From the NCBI GenBank assembly GCA_041653935.1, contig JBAZEO010000074.1, forward strand, positions 1 to 10,397: a DNA stretch of 10,397 nt. Direction: 5' to 3'. The position numbers and the translations under genes were made by a program. Below the pieces are notes generated by a model, which was not told the origin of the DNA, ran no database searches, and saw only the letters and a list, made by a program, of their open reading frames with translations. Below, piece after piece: positions 7,945-10,397 of this stretch; the stretch's first letter is position 1, and each line of letters starts with the position of its first letter. This stretch comes from JAYEHL01 sp041653935 (GTDB lineage Bacteria > Chloroflexota > Dehalococcoidia > E44-bin15).

Positions 7945-7952
7945 AATACAGA

Positions 7953-8636
7953 ATGAGCGAACAGTATGGACAGCAGCCCCCTGCTGGAACGGACGGTAGC
8001 CAATCGCCCGCTTCACCAGTACAAGGCCAGCCTAGTTCCCCTGCTAGTGAACCCACTCTTGCAGACGTTTTGAAGATTGTAACCAGTCTGGATGCACAGG
8101 TGAGGTCCTTACAGGGGAATAAGGATAAGGGCATTGCCAAAGTTGCGAAACGATTGGACACCTTCGAGGAACGTCTGGCTGAGTTCAACGCACTCAAAGC
8201 CGAAGGTTTATCGGAGAAGGTAGCACTACGCCTAATGCGTCAAGAAAACCTCCCTGATGATCCTGGCATTGAACCTGAACCGGCTGCGCCTGTTGCGAAG
8301 GGCGGCAACCTGAGCAATAGCGCCAACGTGGACACAGACGCGCTTCTGATTGCGGCTGGCATCCAGCCTAACGATCCCGATGTAACCCGCCTTTACCGCG
8401 AGGGTAAAACCAGCGTAGTAGATGTGGCGCAGTTTATCGTGGAGCGTAAGGGGCGTGCCACCCAACAACCCAACCCGGCCCAGGTTATGCCTGGAACGGG
8501 CGGACAATCCCTCAATACTCAACCTGAGCTTGAGGAGATTACAACCGAACTGGCGCGCCTGATGCAGAACCCCACCGCGAATTGGAACAAGATCCGCGAT
8601 GTCAAGGAGAAACAAAAGGCGCTTCTACCTAAGTAA
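7953..8636 (+). CDS. Putative capsid scaffolding protein
   Basis: The protein has 227 residues and lies directly before the major capsid gene, the standard scaffold position. Residues 1-34 are a disordered Gln/Pro/Ser/Gly-rich segment. Residues ~35-95 look like a long helix or coiled coil (LADVLKIVTSLDAQVRSLQ, then KRLDTFEERLAEF). Residues ~100-120 are a Pro/Glu/Ala linker. Residues ~126-160 may form a small helical domain (TDALLIAAGIQPNDPDVTRLY). The C-terminus is a helical, basic tail (NKIRDVKEKQKALLPK). Scaffolds of tailed phages typically combine a disordered N-terminus, a coiled coil and a charged C-terminal helix that touches the capsid protein. No protease domain or fused protease is seen. 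The start is set by GAGGAG at 7939-7944. It has no cysteine. The call rests on architecture and position, since scaffold sequences are poorly conserved. Confidence 0.7.
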   Translation: MSEQYGQQPPAGTDGSQSPASPVQGQPSSPASEPTLADVLKIVTSLDAQVRSLQGNKDKGIAKVAKRLDTFEERLAEFNALKAEGLSEKVALRLMRQENLPDDPGIEPEPAAPVAKGGNLSNSANVDTDALLIAAGIQPNDPDVTRLYREGKTSVVDVAQFIVERKGRATQQPNPAQVMPGTGGQSLNTQPELEEITTELARLMQNPTANWNKIRDVKEKQKALLPK

Positions 8637-8641
8637 CTAGC

Positions 8642-8648
8642 AGAGGTG
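8642..8648 (+). promoter_or_regulatory. Shine-Dalgarno site of the major capsid gene
   Basis: AGAGGTG, 5 bases before the ATG at 8654, in the 17-base gap after the scaffold stop. It gives near-full pairing with the 16S tail, as expected for a highly expressed gene. Confidence 0.7.
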
Positions 8649-8653
8649 CTACG

Positions 8654-9862
8654 ATGTCTATTCAGAATGTTGCCAGCCTCGCCAACTCAATCCGCACTCA
8701 GTACATCAGTGACTATATTGCGGCTGCGTATGGCATGAGGTTATACGACCAGCTTGCTATCCCGATCCCCGGTATTTCGATGGATCAGGCTATGAAAGGG
8801 TCGTCCGTTCAATGGCCGTTCCTGTCGGGAATGACCCCCTCCACTACCGCCGTGTCGGAAAGTGCTGATATTACCCCGCAGATTTTGCGGGATGCGTACG
8901 GCTCTATCACCCCCACTTCCCGCGCTGATGCCCTGCAATGGACCGAACTGGCTGAAATCGAAGCCTATACCAATTATGGGATGGAGCGTTTTAAGAAACT
9001 GGGCGAGAACATGATGGAGTCCATTGAACTCCTGGCTCAGACCGCCGCTGTAAGCGGCGACTGGGTGGATCGTGCCGCCGCCCGCGCATCCCTGGATGCC
9101 GGTACTGCTACACACCGCGCTTCGGACAGTGTCTTTCGGCAGATGCAGGCAATGATGCTGACCATGAAAGTTCCGGGCTTCATCAACTCCGCCGGAGAAG
9201 CGAACACCTGGGCCGCAATCATGCACCCGTATGTGTTCCATGACATTGCCGAAAGCGGTAACGTGGATAGCATCGGCTTGTACCAGGATGCCGGTATTCA
9301 CCTGAACTTCGAGCTTGGCAAGATTGGGCCGTTCCGCTTCGTTGTAAGCCCTTACGCCAAAGTGTTCGGCGGCGCGGGCGCTGATAACGCTACTGCGGTC
9401 GCTACAACCCTGGCTGGCGCTGAGAACGCTCTTGACCTGACCTTCGTAACTGCGGCTGATGTTTCCACCAATGTTGCGGTAGGCAAACTGTGGACGATTG
9501 GTACAGAGGAAACCAGCACGACCATCTACCCGACCAACGAGCGTATTCATCCCACAAGCGCAGACGGCACAACCATCACCTTCATTGGTGAGGGCGAGAA
9601 CGGTGGCTTCCGCTTTGACCACGCGGCTGGCGAAGCTGTACGCAACGCTGACAGCGTTTACACCATCGTCTTTGGCGGACCTGGCTCGCTCCTGAAACTG
9701 TACGATCCTGCAACTGGCGAGTTTGGCAAGGTGGTTGGCCCCAAGGTAACGGGTATGGCTGACCAGTGGGCTTCGATTGCCTGGAAGTTCTACGGCGGCT
9801 ACGGAAAGCTGACCGAAAACCGCCTGCTGCGCGGCGAATATTCCACCTCATACGAGGCATAG
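8654..9862 (+). CDS. Major capsid protein, N4-gp56-like
   Basis: 402 residues, right after the scaffold gene and with a strong ribosome binding site. The N-terminus carries a helix (SLANSIRTQYISDYIAAAYG) and then a hydrophobic strand region. A long helix follows (about 96-130: WTELAEIEAYTNYGMERFKK, continuing). The central part reads HPYVFHDIAES, then a strand region LGKIGPFRFVVSPYAKVF. Residues ~238-340 are a Thr/Ala/Gly-rich beta segment that looks like an inserted domain. The end (372-402) has an IAWKFYGGYGKLTENRLLR segment, resembling the C-terminal signature of the N4-gp56 family of HK97-fold capsid proteins. The protein would form the icosahedral shell with the scaffold. The capsid assignment is strong from gene order, length and sequence style; the exact family is from memory and less certain. 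No delta domain or proteolytic site is obvious, and no cysteine is present. Confidence 0.8.
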   Translation: MSIQNVASLANSIRTQYISDYIAAAYGMRLYDQLAIPIPGISMDQAMKGSSVQWPFLSGMTPSTTAVSESADITPQILRDAYGSITPTSRADALQWTELAEIEAYTNYGMERFKKLGENMMESIELLAQTAAVSGDWVDRAAARASLDAGTATHRASDSVFRQMQAMMLTMKVPGFINSAGEANTWAAIMHPYVFHDIAESGNVDSIGLYQDAGIHLNFELGKIGPFRFVVSPYAKVFGGAGADNATAVATTLAGAENALDLTFVTAADVSTNVAVGKLWTIGTEETSTTIYPTNERIHPTSADGTTITFIGEGENGGFRFDHAAGEAVRNADSVYTIVFGGPGSLLKLYDPATGEFGKVVGPKVTGMADQWASIAWKFYGGYGKLTENRLLRGEYSTSYEA

Positions 9863-9866
9863 GAGG
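9861..9866 (+). promoter_or_regulatory. Shine-Dalgarno site overlapping the capsid stop codon
   Basis: AGGAGG, a full consensus site, begins within the TAG stop of the capsid gene and lies 6 bases before the ATG at 9873. Translation of the next gene is therefore likely to be high and tied to that of the capsid gene. Confidence 0.8.
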
Positions 9867-9872
9867 ATTACC

Positions 9873-10316
9873 ATGCCTTACACTTCTACTGACCAACAGA
9901 ACGGTATGCCAATCGGTCCCGGCGGCTTGCTTCCTGGCTTGAACGCTTACGGGCAGATTAGCGATATCGCGTATCGGCGCAATGTGGTCGCCAAGACCGC
10001 AAACTACACCGTGACCGCTGCCGAAAGCGGCACGATCTTCACCACGCAAGGCGCTACTGCTGCCGTTGTCTTTACCCTTCCAGCAACAACCGCTTGCGAC
10101 GGCCTGGAGTTCATTTTCTACAACTGCGAAGATGTGGATATGACCGTAACGGCTGGAACCGTTGATACTATGACGGCTCTCAACGATGTGGCTGCGGACA
10201 GCGTAAAGTTCGGCACAACCTCGTTGAAGGTTGGCGGTGGTGTTTGGGTGTTTGGCGACGGGACCAGCGTCCACGCCATGATCCTCGGTTCCAACACCGT
10301 AACCGTAGCTACTTAG
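9873..10316 (+). CDS. Small beta-rich protein, probable head decoration protein
   Basis: 147 residues. The first 35 are a Gly/Pro-rich flexible arm (GMPIGPGGLLPGLNAYG). The rest is a run of short beta strands: ANYTVTAAESGTIFTT, AAVVFTLPA, GLEFIFYNC, VDMTVTAG, then GGGVWVFGDGTSVHAMIL near the end. The pattern of a threonine/alanine strand, a LPA turn and a closing aromatic strand is common in small phage capsid decoration or trimeric beta proteins. Its place 10 bases after the capsid gene and its consensus ribosome binding site fit a protein made in amounts close to the capsid protein. It carries cysteines at 75 and 85, the only ones in the predicted virion proteins here. A fibre or head-completion protein is a less likely alternative. 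Confidence 0.6.
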   Translation: MPYTSTDQQNGMPIGPGGLLPGLNAYGQISDIAYRRNVVAKTANYTVTAAESGTIFTTQGATAAVVFTLPATTACDGLEFIFYNCEDVDMTVTAGTVDTMTALNDVAADSVKFGTTSLKVGGGVWVFGDGTSVHAMILGSNTVTVAT

Positions 10317-10362
10317 TGGTAGTGGTAGGGGCGGCGCTATCCCCCTCTCACCGCCCCTACCA
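10317..10362 (+). other. Perfect 12-bp hairpin after the decoration gene, no U-tract
   Basis: TGGTAGGGGCGG (10323-10334) pairs perfectly with CCGCCCCTACCA (10351-10362) around a 16-base loop. A tandem hexamer TGGTAGTGGTAG (10317-10328) begins right after the stop codon, so the distal CTACCA could pair in either of two registers. Neither strand has a T-run after the stem, so it is not a standard intrinsic terminator. Possible roles are a weak or rho-assisted terminator, an mRNA 3'-end stabiliser for the abundant capsid message, or a block on the next gene. Confidence 0.6.
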
Positions 10363-10368
10363 AACACT

Positions 10369-10397
10369 ATGCGTGCATACGTCATAGGCAATGGGCC
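10369..10397 (+). CDS. Start of a further gene (3' truncated by window edge)
   Basis: An ATG 6 bases after the hairpin opens a frame that stays open to the window end and reads MRAYVIGNG. A short N-terminal strand leading to IGNG(P) is reminiscent of glycosyl- or nucleotide-binding Rossmann-like proteins of the DUF115 type, but ten residues cannot decide this. No Shine-Dalgarno site is visible at normal spacing; the nearest G-rich run is locked in the hairpin stem. Translation from another start or no gene at all remains possible. Confidence 0.35.

Noticed and set aside
8741..9622. Long open frame on the minus strand opposite the capsid gene (293 codons)
   Set aside because: It lies wholly antisense to the confident capsid gene, has unnatural composition (many Cys, His and Ser clusters) and no coupling to a neighbour. 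It is a codon-bias shadow.
9582..10391. Minus-strand open frame of 269 codons
   Set aside because: It is antisense to the end of the capsid gene and all of the decoration gene, crosses the hairpin, and is Arg/Gln-rich in the manner of a reversed coding strand. No sign of a real protein.
1..10397. tRNA genes, CRISPR arrays, insertion sequences and attachment sites
   Set aside because: Nothing resembling these was seen. Apart from 7833-7952 and 10317-10368 the window is packed with coding sequence.

Overview
The window is part of the virion-structure (head) module of a tailed double-stranded DNA phage or prophage. Every confident gene lies on the + strand, in the order: putative portal C-terminus, a small protein, a LysM-domain protein, a 2075-residue giant protein, a scaffold-like protein, the major capsid protein, and a small beta-rich protein that is probably a head decoration. 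A new gene begins at the right edge. I see no tRNA, integrase, transposase, CRISPR array or host housekeeping gene, and the host cannot be read from the sequence. The clear sigma70-type promoter and strong Shine-Dalgarno sites fit a bacterial host.

Left block (1-7832): four tightly packed genes. The portal-like gene and the 75-aa gene overlap at ATGA. The 75-aa gene and the LysM gene overlap out of frame by about 119 bases. The LysM gene and the giant gene overlap at TAATG. The block therefore reads as one translationally coupled transcription unit. The giant protein takes up about 60% of the window. It has no cysteine and shows short motifs that I associate with very large phage virion polypeptides. 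A virion-internal or DNA-ejection role is inferred.

Control region (7833-7952): this is the only real gap in the window. It holds an extended -10 promoter, a short leader with a near-perfect direct repeat, a strong intrinsic terminator, and then the ribosome binding site of the scaffold gene. The promoter lies upstream of the terminator. Capsid expression from it would therefore need readthrough or antitermination, in the manner of lambda pR'/tR'.

Right block (7953-10316): scaffold, major capsid (N4-gp56-like) and decoration-like protein form an assembly cassette with strong ribosome binding sites and 10-17 base gaps. A 12-bp perfect hairpin without a U-tract follows, and then the first 29 bases of another reading frame. 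Across roughly 3,400 residues of predicted virion proteins I find only two cysteines, both in the decoration-like protein.
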